64,000 nucleotides of DNA from Streptomyces antioxidans (lineage in GTDB: Bacteria; Actinomycetota; Actinomycetes; Streptomycetales; Streptomycetaceae). The stretch spans positions 124,001-188,000 of the forward strand of contig NZ_LAKD02000011.1 in the NCBI RefSeq assembly GCF_000968685.2, read 5' to 3'. A model generated the notes under the pieces. The model worked only from the letters and a program-made list of their open reading frames with translations. It had not been told where the DNA came from and searched no databases. How positions within the stretch are numbered: the first letter of the stretch is position 1; each line of letters opens with the position of its first letter. Shown here one piece after another: positions 27,762 to 35,717 of this stretch. A program made the position numbers and the translations under genes.

Positions 27762-28550
27762 GTGCGACGTCGTGGAGGGCGTGCCGTGCTCGCCCGGGGG
27801 CTGTGGACGGCCGCTGAACTCGCCGTCACCCTCGGGGTCGTGGTGCTGCTCTTCGTCGTCCACCAGCTGTGGTGGACCAACCGGCAGGCGCGGGCGGGCG
27901 CACGGCACGAGGTGTCGGTGCTGGAACGGCGGTGGCAGGACGGGGCCGAGGAGTCCGCGACGCCGACGCCGGGGGCGGCCGGATCCTCCGACTCCGCTCC
28001 GGGGGGCGGAGGCGGTCGCGACCGCGGCCATGATCCGTCGACCGGGACCGGGACCGGGACCGGGCCTCAAGGGCCGCGCCAGGACCAGGCGTACGCGGTG
28101 CTCCGGATCCCGCGTATCGGCCTTACGGTGCCCATCGCCGAGGGCATCAGCCGCGCGGCGGTGCTCAACAAGGGCTATGTGGGCCACTATCCGCGCACCG
28201 CCCAGCCTGGCCGGGCGGGGAACGCCGCCCTCGCGGGCCACCGCAACACCCACGGCGAGCCCTTCCGGCAGTTGGACGAGGTGCGCCCGGGCGACACCGT
28301 GCGCATCGACACCGCCGACGCCCGCTACACGTATGTGATCGAGCGCACCCTGCCGCGCACCTCGCCCGCCGACGGCACGGTGATCGCGCGGGTGCCGTAC
28401 AGCTCCGCCCACCCCCGATACCGCTACACCGAGCCGGGTTACTACCTCACGCTGACGACCTGCACCCCCGAATTCACCTCCCGCTACCGCCTGGTGGTCT
28501 GGGCCCGGCTGAGGACGGCCGCCCCACGGGATGTCGGAGGGGGCCATTAG
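27762..28550 (+). CDS. Class E sortase (262 aa)
   Basis: This membrane-anchored transpeptidase attaches surface proteins bearing LAxTG-type signals to the peptidoglycan cross-bridge. A TM helix lies near 17-40, then a low-complexity Gly/Thr/Pro linker (about 62-105). The catalytic domain shows AVLRIPRIGLTVPIAEG, the His in ALAGHRNTHG, the Cys in LTTCTPEF and the Arg in SRYRLVVWA. TATGGT (27750-27755) ends 6 nt before the GTG start, consistent with a leaderless mRNA. A likely substrate with LAATG is encoded about 5 kb away (33834-35249). Confidence 0.93.
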   Translation: MRRRGGRAVLARGLWTAAELAVTLGVVVLLFVVHQLWWTNRQARAGARHEVSVLERRWQDGAEESATPTPGAAGSSDSAPGGGGGRDRGHDPSTGTGTGTGPQGPRQDQAYAVLRIPRIGLTVPIAEGISRAAVLNKGYVGHYPRTAQPGRAGNAALAGHRNTHGEPFRQLDEVRPGDTVRIDTADARYTYVIERTLPRTSPADGTVIARVPYSSAHPRYRYTEPGYYLTLTTCTPEFTSRYRLVVWARLRTAAPRDVGGGH

Positions 28551-28590
28551 ACTGGCGGAGCCAGGAAGGGAGACCGGCCGGGAAGGGGGC

Positions 28591-28917
28591 GTGACGGTGT
28601 CGCGACGACTCGAAGCGCTGTGGGCGCATCTGGGCGTCTGCCTGTTCCTGCTGACCGGGGTCCTGCTGGCGCAGAGCGGTGTGGTCAGCGCCGTCGCCCT
28701 CGCCGCCACCGTAGCGACCACGACCACCGTGGCCGCCGCGCTGGCCCTGTGCGCGATCCTCGCCTCCCGCGGCCGAATACCCGTCCCCGCGGGGCGGATT
28801 CGCACCGCGATACGGGACCGGGAGCGCCGTACGGCGTTCCTGCCGCAGCGGGATCCCGATGCCGCCGGACGCCCGAGGCCCCGAGCACCAGGCCGTCGCC
28901 TGCCGACGGCCGCGTAG
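28591..28917 (+). CDS. DUF6412-like small membrane protein (108 aa)
   Basis: The GTG at 28591 follows GGAAGGGGG and gives VTVSRRLEALWAHLG, then two hydrophobic helices (about 15-35 and 38-60) and a basic Pro/Arg-rich tail. An earlier in-frame ATG at 28531 lies inside the sortase gene. Its position between a sortase and a small YidC fits the actinobacterial DUF6412 genes as I remember them; the family name is from memory and was not searched. The function is unknown. Confidence 0.7.
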   Translation: MTVSRRLEALWAHLGVCLFLLTGVLLAQSGVVSAVALAATVATTTTVAAALALCAILASRGRIPVPAGRIRTAIRDRERRTAFLPQRDPDAAGRPRPRAPGRRLPTAA

Positions 28918-29119
28918 GCGCATCCCCACCGGATCCCTATCGCTTCCCATCGCTGTACGGCGTACCTCCTCCGTACGGCGTGCTTCCAGCCTCTCCGGCA
29001 GTCGAGGGGCGGGATCCGGGGCGGGGCCCCGGAAGCTCCGGGATCCGTATGGCCGCGCCACGCGGCTCGTCACGCCGATGTTTCTCACTCCGGCACGACG
29101 AGACCCGCGGAGGGCTCCC

Positions 29120-29779
29120 ATGTCCCTTTTCTCTTCCCTCGGCTCCCTGTTGACCACCATGGCGGACGGCCTCGATCCGCTCTTCGGCGCGTCCGCGGCG
29201 GCGGCCGCGATCGTCCTGTTCACGCTGTGCGTCCGCGCCGCGCTGCATCCCCTCGCCCGGGCCGCGGTGCGCGGCGAGAAGGCCCGGGCCGCGCTCGCGC
29301 CGAAGATCACCGAACTGGGCCGCAAGCATCGGAACGACCCGGAGCGGATGCGGCGCGCCATGGCGGAGCTCCAGACGAAGGAGGGCGCATCACCGCTCGC
29401 GGGGTGCCTGCCGACCCTCGTCCAGCTCCCGGTCTTCTTCCTCATGTACCACCTGTTCTCCACCGGCAGCGGCGCCGGAGACCTCCTCGGCCACACGCTC
29501 GCCGGGGCCCCGCTCGGTGCCCACTGGGGCGGAGTGCTCAGCGGTGGGCCCGGGCTGGTCTACCTCGGGCTCTTCGCGCTGATCGCGGCCGTGGCCACCT
29601 GGACGTATCTCCGCGCCCGTAAGGCGATCGTCCCCGGGGCGCCCGGAATGGCCCGGGTGCTGCCGCTGCTGTCGTTCGGGACCCTCGTCACCGCCGCCGT
29701 GGTCCCGCTGGCGGCGGCGCTCTACCTGGCGACCAGCACCACCTGGACGGCGGTGGAGCGCGCCCTGCTGCACCGCTGA
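29120..29779 (+). CDS. YidC/Oxa1-family membrane protein insertase, short form (219 aa)
   Basis: This inserts or folds membrane proteins. The ATG at 29120 gives MSLFSSLGSLLTTMADGLDPLFG. The Oxa1 core is seen in LHPLARAAVRGEKARAALAPKITELGRKHRNDPE, then LAGCLPTLVQLPVFFLMYHLF and two C-terminal helices. There are five membrane segments in all. It is shorter than the essential actinobacterial YidC and lacks its long basic tail, so it is a second, accessory paralogue. It lies after the DUF6412-like gene with a 200-nt gap. A complex inverted repeat follows. Confidence 0.9.
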   Translation: MSLFSSLGSLLTTMADGLDPLFGASAAAAAIVLFTLCVRAALHPLARAAVRGEKARAALAPKITELGRKHRNDPERMRRAMAELQTKEGASPLAGCLPTLVQLPVFFLMYHLFSTGSGAGDLLGHTLAGAPLGAHWGGVLSGGPGLVYLGLFALIAAVATWTYLRARKAIVPGAPGMARVLPLLSFGTLVTAAVVPLAAALYLATSTTWTAVERALLHR

Positions 29780-29796
29780 CGACGACACCGGCCGCC

Positions 29797-29846
29797 GTCT
29801 CACGGGTGACCGCGGCCATCCGTGAGACGGCGGTCACCCTTGAGAC
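29797..29846. repeat. Long inverted repeat with an internal third copy, after yidC
   Basis: GTCTCACGGGTGACCGC (29797-29813) pairs with GCGGTCACCCTTGAGAC (29830-29846) at 16 of 17 positions. CCGTGAGACGGC (29820-29831) in the loop can instead pair with GCCGTCTCACGG (29794-29805). Two mutually exclusive hairpins are therefore possible. It may be a terminator for yidC or a regulatory element for the FAH gene 108 nt downstream. Confidence 0.7.
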
Positions 29847-29953
29847 CGTTGTCCCAGTCCGTGAACGAGGTCTTGCGGGCTGGATGTCCCTGAAGGGAGG
29901 ATCGATCGGCCGGTAGGCGCCTCGCACCGGCCTGCGACCTCGGGAGTCTTGGG

Positions 29954-30817
29954 ATGAAACTGCTGCGAGTGGGACCGGCGGGCGCGGAACGCCCCGCGCT
30001 GCTCGATCAGAACGGCACCCTGCGCGATCTGTCCGCCCTGGTCCCGGACATCGACGGCGCCCTCCTCGCCGATGGCGCCGCCCTCGCGCGGGTGCGCGCG
30101 GCGGCGGCCGACGGGGGCGACGCGCTGCCCGCGATCGAGGACGGCGGGGTGCGGATCGGCCCGCCGCTCGGCCGTATCGGCAAGATCGTGTGCATCGGGC
30201 TGAACTACCACGACCACGCCACCGAGACCGGCGCGAGCATCCCCGAAGAGCCCATCGTCTTCATGAAGGCCCCGGACACGGTCGTCGGCCCCGAGGACAC
30301 GGTCCTCGTCCCGCGCGGCAGCGTGAAGACCGACTGGGAGGTCGAGCTCGCCATCGTCATCGGCCGCACCGCCCGCTACCTCGACTCCGACGAGGCCGCC
30401 CTCGCCTCGGTCGCGGGCTATGCGATGGCCCACGACGTCTCCGAGCGCGCCTTCCAGATCGAGCGCGGCGGCCAGTGGGACAAGGGCAAGAACTGCGAGA
30501 CGTTCAACCCCCTGGGCCCCTGGCTGGTCACCGCCGACGAGGTCCCCGACCCGCAGGCCCTGGGCCTGCGCCTCTGGGTCAACGGCGAGCTCCAGCAGAA
30601 CGGCAGCACGGCGGACCAGATCTTCGGCGTGGCCCATGTGGTCCGCTACCTCAGCCAGTTCATGACCCTCTACCCCGGCGATGTCATCAACACCGGCACC
30701 CCGGCGGGCGTGGCCATGGGCCGCCCCGAGCCCAAGCCGTACCTGCGCGCCGGCGACGTCGTCGAGCTCGAGATCGACGGACTGGGCCGCCAGCGCCAGG
30801 AGTTCAAGGACGCCTGA
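29954..30817 (+). CDS. Fumarylacetoacetate hydrolase family protein (287 aa)
   Basis: This is a metal-dependent hydrolase or decarboxylase of the FAH fold, typical of aromatic-acid and 2-oxo-acid catabolism. An N-terminal DUF2437-like strand domain (MKLLRVGPAG) is followed by the core KIVCIGLNYHDHATETG, then VFMKAPDTVVGPEDTVLVP. DWEVELAIVIGRTAR holds the metal-binding glutamates. INTGTPAGVAMG and GDVVELEIDGLGRQRQEF close the fold. The ATG follows TTGGG with no strong ribosome site. It is a single gene, and the substrate is not predictable. Confidence 0.93.
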   Translation: MKLLRVGPAGAERPALLDQNGTLRDLSALVPDIDGALLADGAALARVRAAAADGGDALPAIEDGGVRIGPPLGRIGKIVCIGLNYHDHATETGASIPEEPIVFMKAPDTVVGPEDTVLVPRGSVKTDWEVELAIVIGRTARYLDSDEAALASVAGYAMAHDVSERAFQIERGGQWDKGKNCETFNPLGPWLVTADEVPDPQALGLRLWVNGELQQNGSTADQIFGVAHVVRYLSQFMTLYPGDVINTGTPAGVAMGRPEPKPYLRAGDVVELEIDGLGRQRQEFKDA

Positions 30818-30908
30818 CGCGGGGCGAAGACGCGTGACGCGGGTGCGAAGACGCCTGACGCGGGGCGAACGGGGCCCGCCGGGGCCCCTTCACCCCGGGA
30901 ACCCGGCG

Positions 30909-31397
30909 TCAGGCCCCGGCCGTCGACAGATAGCGCTCCAGCGCCTCCACCACCAGCGCGTGGTCCTCGGCCTGCGGCAGCCCCGAGACCGCGACCGCGC
31001 CGATGACGCCCGTGCCCGTCACATGGATCGGAAAGGCGCCCCCGTGCGCCGCGTACCGGTCGGGGTCGAGGCGCGAGGACTCCTCGAAGCTGCTGCCCTT
31101 GGCGCGGAAGCGGGTGCCGACCAGGAACGAGCTCGCCCCGTAGCGCTCCACGACCCGGCACTTGCGCTCCAGCCAGGCGTCGTTGTCCGGCGAAGTGCCC
31201 GGCAGCGCGCGGTGGAAGAGGCGCTGACCGGCCCGCTGGACGCCGATCGTCACGGCGGCGCCGCGCTCCTGGGCCAGGTCGGCGATGAGGCAGCCCAGCC
31301 GCCAGGCGTCGTCGTTGCCGAAGCGCGGCAGCCGCAGCCGGCGTTCCTGCTCCTCCAACTCTGCCACCTGCGACATCGCGTCCGTGTGCTCGCTCAT
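30909..31397 (-). CDS. HbpS/UPF0303 heme-degrading domain protein (162 aa)
   Basis: This is a small soluble protein of the UPF0303 (PF03928, GlcG/HbpS-like) group. Conserved sequence runs through FGNDDAWRLGCLIADLAQERGAAVTI, WLERKCRVVERYG and GGAFPIHVTGTGVIGAVAVSGLPQAEDHALVVEAL. The family includes heme-binding proteins and proteins of unknown role. The ATG overlaps the stop of the upstream Gfo/Idh gene by 4 nt (ATGA), so they form an operon. The Streptomyces HbpS that senses redox via SenS/SenR is a distant, secreted relative; this copy has no signal peptide. Confidence 0.85.
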   Translation of the reverse strand: MSEHTDAMSQVAELEEQERRLRLPRFGNDDAWRLGCLIADLAQERGAAVTIGVQRAGQRLFHRALPGTSPDNDAWLERKCRVVERYGASSFLVGTRFRAKGSSFEESSRLDPDRYAAHGGAFPIHVTGTGVIGAVAVSGLPQAEDHALVVEALERYLSTAGA

Positions 31398-32497
31398 GCG
31401 GGGACCTCGATCCGGACGGTGCGGCGCTCCGCCGCCGCCACCCGGGCCGCCTCCAGCACCCGCAGGGCGGCCGCGGCCTCGGCCGCGGTGACCGGCGGCG
31501 GGGTGCCGTCGCGGAGGGCGGCGGCCACGGCGGCGTAGTACGCGGGGTAGTCGCCCCGAAGGGTCTCCACCGGCACGCCGCCGCCGGTCGTCGGGGACTC
31601 TCCCGCGCCCAGTCGGCCCCAGTCGCCCTCCGGCTCGGCGCCCCATTCGACGGACGGCTCGCCGGGGCGCAGCCCGTCCCGCAGGGCGGCCTCCTGCGGG
31701 TCGAGGCCGTACTTCACATAGCCCGACTCGCTGCCCAGCACCCGGAAGCGCGGGCCGAGCTGGGCGGTGGTCGCGCTCATCCACAGATGGGAGCGGACGC
31801 CGCCGGTGTGGGTGAGGGCGATGAAGGTGTCGTCGTCGGCCCGCGCCCCGGGGCGGCGCACATCGGCCTCGGCGTAGACGGACTCGACCGGGCCGAAGAG
31901 GGTGAGCGCCTGGTCGACCAGATGGCTGCCCAGGTCGTACAGCAGCCCGCCGACCTCGGCCGGGTCGCCGGACTCCCGCCAGCCGCCCTTGAGCTGCGGC
32001 CGCCACCGCTCGAAGCGGGACTCGAAGCGCAGCACCTCGCCCAGGGCGCCCTCGGCGAGCAGCTTGCGGAGGGTGAGGAAGTCATTGTCCCAGCGGCGGT
32101 TCTGGAAGACGGTCAGCAGCAGCCCGCGGGCCCCGGCGAGCGCGGCCAGCTCCTCGGCCTGGGCGGCGGTCGCGGCCAGCGGCTTGTCCACGACGGTCGG
32201 CAGCCCGGCTTCGAGGGCGGCGCGGGCGAGCGGGACATGGGTGCGGTTCGGGGAGGCGATGACGATCAGGTCCAGCTCGTCCGCCCGCGCCCACAGCTCA
32301 TCGGCGGAGTCCACGAGCCGGACATCGGGGAACTCGGCGCGCGCCTGCTGCTGCCGCTCCGGGCTGGACGTGACGATGGTGTCGAGGGCCAGCCCCTCGG
32401 TGGCCGCGATCAAGGGGGCGTGGAAGACGGATCCGGCCAGGCCGTAGCCGATCAGTCCCACTCGGGCGGTGCTGCTGCTGTCATCGGTGGCATCCAT
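31394..32497 (-). CDS. Gfo/Idh/MocA-family NAD(P)-dependent oxidoreductase (367 aa)
   Basis: This is a sugar- or inositol-type dehydrogenase. The Rossmann motif GLIGYGLAG lies at about 14-22, the family VVDKPLA (EKP equivalent) at about 100-106, and the C-terminal alpha/beta domain includes GGLLYDLGSHLVDQAL, a common catalytic His region. The start ATG at 32497 follows CAAAGT by 6 nt on the minus strand, so it may be leaderless. Its promoter is covered by the palindrome at 32503-32529 shared with the divergent ROK gene. The operon continues into the UPF0303 gene by ATGA overlap. The substrate is probably a sugar derivative. Confidence 0.9.
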   Translation of the reverse strand: MDATDDSSSTARVGLIGYGLAGSVFHAPLIAATEGLALDTIVTSSPERQQQARAEFPDVRLVDSADELWARADELDLIVIASPNRTHVPLARAALEAGLPTVVDKPLAATAAQAEELAALAGARGLLLTVFQNRRWDNDFLTLRKLLAEGALGEVLRFESRFERWRPQLKGGWRESGDPAEVGGLLYDLGSHLVDQALTLFGPVESVYAEADVRRPGARADDDTFIALTHTGGVRSHLWMSATTAQLGPRFRVLGSESGYVKYGLDPQEAALRDGLRPGEPSVEWGAEPEGDWGRLGAGESPTTGGGVPVETLRGDYPAYYAAVAAALRDGTPPPVTAAEAAAALRVLEAARVAAAERRTVRIEVPA

Positions 32498-32502
32498 AGA
32501 GC

Positions 32503-32529
32503 CACTTTGGCAACAGTGTTGCCAAAGTG
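32503..32529. promoter_or_regulatory. 27-bp palindromic operator between Gfo/Idh and ROK genes
   Basis: CACTTTGGCAAC-AGT-GTTGCCAAAGTG is a perfect palindrome with 12-bp arms. It covers TTGCCA (32519-32524), a fitting -35 for the ROK gene (CACAAT -10 at 32541-32546, 16-nt spacer), and CAAAGT, a fitting -10 for the divergent Gfo/Idh gene. The ROK protein is the obvious ligand; binding would repress both promoters. Confidence 0.8.
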
Positions 32530-32552
32530 CAAGCGGTGCCCACAATGGAGGG

Positions 32553-33716
32553 GTGAACAGCACGATGTCCGGAGCGGCCGGGCCCGGAGCCAATCTGACC
32601 GCCCTACGCAGCCATAACGCCGCACTCGTCCTGCGACTGCTGCGGGACGCGGGCGAGGGCGGCGTCAGCCGGCCGGAGCTGGCCGGGCGCACCGGCCTCA
32701 CCCCTCAGGCCGTCAGCAAGATCACGGCCCGGCTGAGGGCGGAGGGGCTGCTGGCGGAGGCCGGTCAGCGCGCCTCGACCGGCGGCAAACCGCCCACCGC
32801 GCTCCGGCTGGTCCCGGACGCCCGCCATGCGATCGGGCTCCAGCTCGACCGCGACGAGGTGACGGCGGTCCTGGTCGACCTCGCGGGCACCTCGGTCGCG
32901 GCCCGCTCGGCCCCCTTCGACTTCGGGGCGCCCGCGGAGAACGCGCTTGCGGCGGCCACGGCCGAGGTCAGGGCGCTGCTGGCGGACGCGGCGGCCAGCG
33001 GCGTGGTGGGCGGGGGCACCGCGGCGGGTGGCGTAGCGGCGGCAGGCGGCGTGGTGGCGGGCGGTGGGCTGCTCGGCGTCGGGGTCGCCGCGCCCGGACC
33101 GCTCGACCACGGCTCCGGTGTGCTGCACCGCGTCACCGGCTTCCCCCAGTGGGACGGTTTCCCGCTGCGCGACGCCCTCGCCGAACGGCTCGCCCTCCCC
33201 GTCGTCCTCGACAAGGACACCAACGCCGCGGCGCTCGGGCTGGTGACCGCCGGGACCGCCGAGTCGGCCGCGTATCTCCACCTGGGCACCGGCCTGGGCG
33301 CCGGTCTGGTGCTCGGCGGGGCCGTGTACCGGGGGGCCCGGACCGACGCGGGCGAGTTCGGGCACCAGGTGATACAGCTCGACGGGCCGCCCTGCGACTG
33401 CGGTAACAACGGCTGCCTGGAGGCGCTGTGCCTCGCCGCCGTCGCGCGTGGCGACCGTAAGGACGCCGCGCGGCTGCTGGGCGTCGGCGCGACCAACCTC
33501 GTACGGCTCCTCGACATCGACCGGGTGCTCCTGGGCGGCCGGATGGTGCTGGCCGACCCCGGGCCGTACGTCCGCGGTGTGGCCGCGATGATCGCCGAGG
33601 ACTCCGACCGCGCCAGCCGCCCCCCGGTCTCCGTGGACGTCGTGGAGCGGGGCGAGCGGGCCGTCGTCGAGGGCGCCGCCCGGCTGGTGCTCGCGCCGCT
33701 GTTCGCACTGGGCTGA
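32553..33716 (+). CDS. ROK-family transcriptional repressor (387 aa)
   Basis: A winged-helix DNA-binding domain (about 18-75, LRLLRDAGEGGVSRPELAGRTGLTPQAVSKI) is fused to a ROK sugar-binding domain. The latter shows YLHLGTGLGAGLVLGG and the zinc motif CDCGNNGCLE. An Ala/Gly-rich insertion (about 160-190, repeated AAGG and VVGGG) is unusual and reflects local GC-rich repeats. CACAAT ends 6 nt before the GTG, with a purine-rich GGAGGG between. The gene faces a Gfo/Idh oxidoreductase across a perfect palindrome, so it probably represses that operon and itself in response to a sugar. Confidence 0.92.
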   Translation: MNSTMSGAAGPGANLTALRSHNAALVLRLLRDAGEGGVSRPELAGRTGLTPQAVSKITARLRAEGLLAEAGQRASTGGKPPTALRLVPDARHAIGLQLDRDEVTAVLVDLAGTSVAARSAPFDFGAPAENALAAATAEVRALLADAAASGVVGGGTAAGGVAAAGGVVAGGGLLGVGVAAPGPLDHGSGVLHRVTGFPQWDGFPLRDALAERLALPVVLDKDTNAAALGLVTAGTAESAAYLHLGTGLGAGLVLGGAVYRGARTDAGEFGHQVIQLDGPPCDCGNNGCLEALCLAAVARGDRKDAARLLGVGATNLVRLLDIDRVLLGGRMVLADPGPYVRGVAAMIAEDSDRASRPPVSVDVVERGERAVVEGAARLVLAPLFALG

Positions 33717-33833
33717 TCGAGGGGATTCTGACCGCCAGTCGGGGGCAATCCGGGCCTGGTGCGGTGTGTCGGCGTGCGGACGCGGAATGTAGCGGAGCGC
33801 TCGGGGAAAACCGCAGCACAGCAGAGGTCACTC

Positions 33834-35249
33834 ATGCGCTTGCCCACCGCACTGTCCCTACGAGCTGTCCTTCCGGCGGCCGCGCTCGCGTTCGCCCCGG
33901 CCCTCTATGGGGTCCCGGCGTACGCCGCCGAGGCCGAGCCCGCCGCCTGCGGGGACCGGAACGCCTCCGACTTCCCGATCGAAGCCCATCTGCGCGGCGG
34001 GCCCGACCAGTACGCCCTGGGCGGCGGCTGGCGCGGCTGGCACCTCGAACTGCGCAACGCCACGGACACCGGCTGCCGCGCCATCCACCCCATCGCCGTC
34101 CTGGTCGACCAGGCCCGTCAACTGCGGCCGCGCCATATCGGCTTCCAGTTCCTTGACCCCTCCGCGGACGGCGGCGCCACCTGGCGGACCGTCTCCTTCC
34201 GGACCACGGACGAGGACGAGAACATCGGGGTCTTCGAGGACCACTTCAAGGGCTTCACCGTGCCCGCGCACAAGACCGTCGACGTCCAGGTGCGCACGCG
34301 CTTCACCGCGGACGCGCCCGAGGGGCCGGTGACGGCCAACGCGATCGCCGTACAGCGGCACGCGGACGACGGCGACTGGGTGGGGCAGTCGAACGACTAC
34401 GCCTTCCGCATCGGCGGGACGGGGGCGGCTACGGGGTCGGGTACGAGTGCGGGTGTGGACGCCGGTACTCCGGGCACCGGTACCGCCACCGGCACCACGG
34501 GCCCGGACGCCGGAACGCGTACGAGGGCGGCCACGCGTTCCGGCGGGCTTACGGACACCGGGACGGAGCCCGCTCCCACGGCCACTCCGAGCCGAACCTC
34601 CGAGGAGACCGCCTCGGCCTCGCCGAGCCGGAAGCCGAGCGCCACGAGAAGCCCCGGCACGACCCGTAAGGAGAGCGGCAGCCCGGCCGCGGTGCCGCCC
34701 GGCGCCGACAGCGACGTTGACGCGGACACGCAGACGGACGCCGATACGGATGCCGATACGGATGCCGATACGGATGCCGAGTCGGGCGCGGATGTCGGCG
34801 CGGACGTGGACACCGACCTCGGGGCGGACTCAAGCGCGGACGCCGATGCGGGTACGGACACGGGGACCGGCCTCGACGAGGGCCTGGACACCGACACCGA
34901 CCTCGGTACGGAGACCGACCCCGGCACCGACCTCGGCACCGACACCGAGCTGGGCATGGAAACCGACGACCCTGGCGCCGAATCCGACCTGGGCACCGGG
35001 ACCGACCCCACCGAATCCGACCCCGGACGCGAGCCCCAGACCGAGCCCAGCACCGGTACCGGCACCGGCACCGGCAGCGACGGCCATCACCAGGAGGGCG
35101 GCGGCCACGAGCGCCAGCACGAGCGGATGCCCGAACTCGCCGCGACGGGCCGTCACACCGCCCTGCTCGCGGGGCTCGGCGTCATCAGCGCCGCGCTCGT
35201 GACCTGCGGAACCGTCCTCGTGGTGAAGTCCCGGCGATCGAGGGTCTGA
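33834..35249 (+). CDS. Cell-wall-anchored LAxTG surface protein with Asp/Thr-rich stalk (471 aa)
   Basis: The protein has a signal peptide (about 1-32), a globular domain (about 38-195) with GGGWRGWHLELRN and FKGFTVPAHKTVDVQVR, then a long Thr/Gly/Ser- and Asp-rich stalk (about 200-430) with tandem DAD(T) units, GTGTGT and SDGHHQEGGGHER. The end is a sortase signal, PELAATGRHT, a hydrophobic helix (about 445-465) and a basic tail KSRRSRV. LAATG fits class E sortases, one of which lies 5 kb upstream in the window. The ATG at 33834 has AGAGG upstream. The surface role is unknown; the globular domain was not recognised. Confidence 0.88.
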   Translation: MRLPTALSLRAVLPAAALAFAPALYGVPAYAAEAEPAACGDRNASDFPIEAHLRGGPDQYALGGGWRGWHLELRNATDTGCRAIHPIAVLVDQARQLRPRHIGFQFLDPSADGGATWRTVSFRTTDEDENIGVFEDHFKGFTVPAHKTVDVQVRTRFTADAPEGPVTANAIAVQRHADDGDWVGQSNDYAFRIGGTGAATGSGTSAGVDAGTPGTGTATGTTGPDAGTRTRAATRSGGLTDTGTEPAPTATPSRTSEETASASPSRKPSATRSPGTTRKESGSPAAVPPGADSDVDADTQTDADTDADTDADTDAESGADVGADVDTDLGADSSADADAGTDTGTGLDEGLDTDTDLGTETDPGTDLGTDTELGMETDDPGAESDLGTGTDPTESDPGREPQTEPSTGTGTGTGSDGHHQEGGGHERQHERMPELAATGRHTALLAGLGVISAALVTCGTVLVVKSRRSRV

Positions 35250-35304
35250 CGCCCTGACACCCCGACACCGTCACATCCGGCGCACGTTCCGGCGCACGTA
35301 CGAA

Positions 35305-35493
35305 CTACTGGCCCCGGGGCCCTTCGCCCCGGCGGCGCAGTTCGTCGTCGACCTTGTCCGAGCCGGACTCGATCTGCTCCGAGTACTTGCCGCCGGTCTT
35401 CTTGTCCGCGGTCTCGGCCCCCTTACGAGCGCCCTTCCGGGCCTTGTCCGGGTTCTTGCTGATCGCGTCCTTGAGCTTGTCCATCATGCCCAT
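35305..35493 (-). CDS. MT0933/Rv0909-type antitoxin-like protein (62 aa)
   Basis: This is a very basic, charged small protein: MGMMDKLKDAISKNPDKARKG, then AAETADKKTGGKYSEQIESG and DKVDDELRRRG. It matches the PF14013 pattern (MT0933-like antitoxin). No toxin gene is adjacent, so a toxin-antitoxin role is not supported here; many Streptomyces copies are orphans. The start is ATG at 35493, read away from the HAD gene. A GGAGG-type site precedes the start on the minus strand. Confidence 0.8.
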   Translation of the reverse strand: MGMMDKLKDAISKNPDKARKGARKGAETADKKTGGKYSEQIESGSDKVDDELRRRGEGPRGQ

Positions 35494-35717
35494 CGTGGCC
35501 TCCTTACGGTCCGGCCTCACGGTCCGGCTCGTTCCACGGAGGGGCGGATTCCGCCCCCTCCCCAGGATCAGACACCTGTGCGGATCTGTCGCGCTGGGAC
35601 GGGCCGCGAACGGACGGCGAACGGACCGTGCTCCGGAACACAGGGCGGCCTCCCCAGCACTTTCCCCGGTTAGGCTGAGGTCGTCGCCAGAGGCCGATTC
35701 CGAGCGGAGAGCAACCA

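Noticed and set aside
34735..34780. Tandem 12-bp repeats as a mobile or CRISPR-like element
   Set aside because: They are in frame within the Asp/Thr-rich stalk of a surface protein and encode DAD(T) units.
35305..35493. Toxin-antitoxin pair at the antitoxin-like gene
   Set aside because: No toxin gene is adjacent on either side; the flanking genes are a surface protein and a HAD phosphatase.
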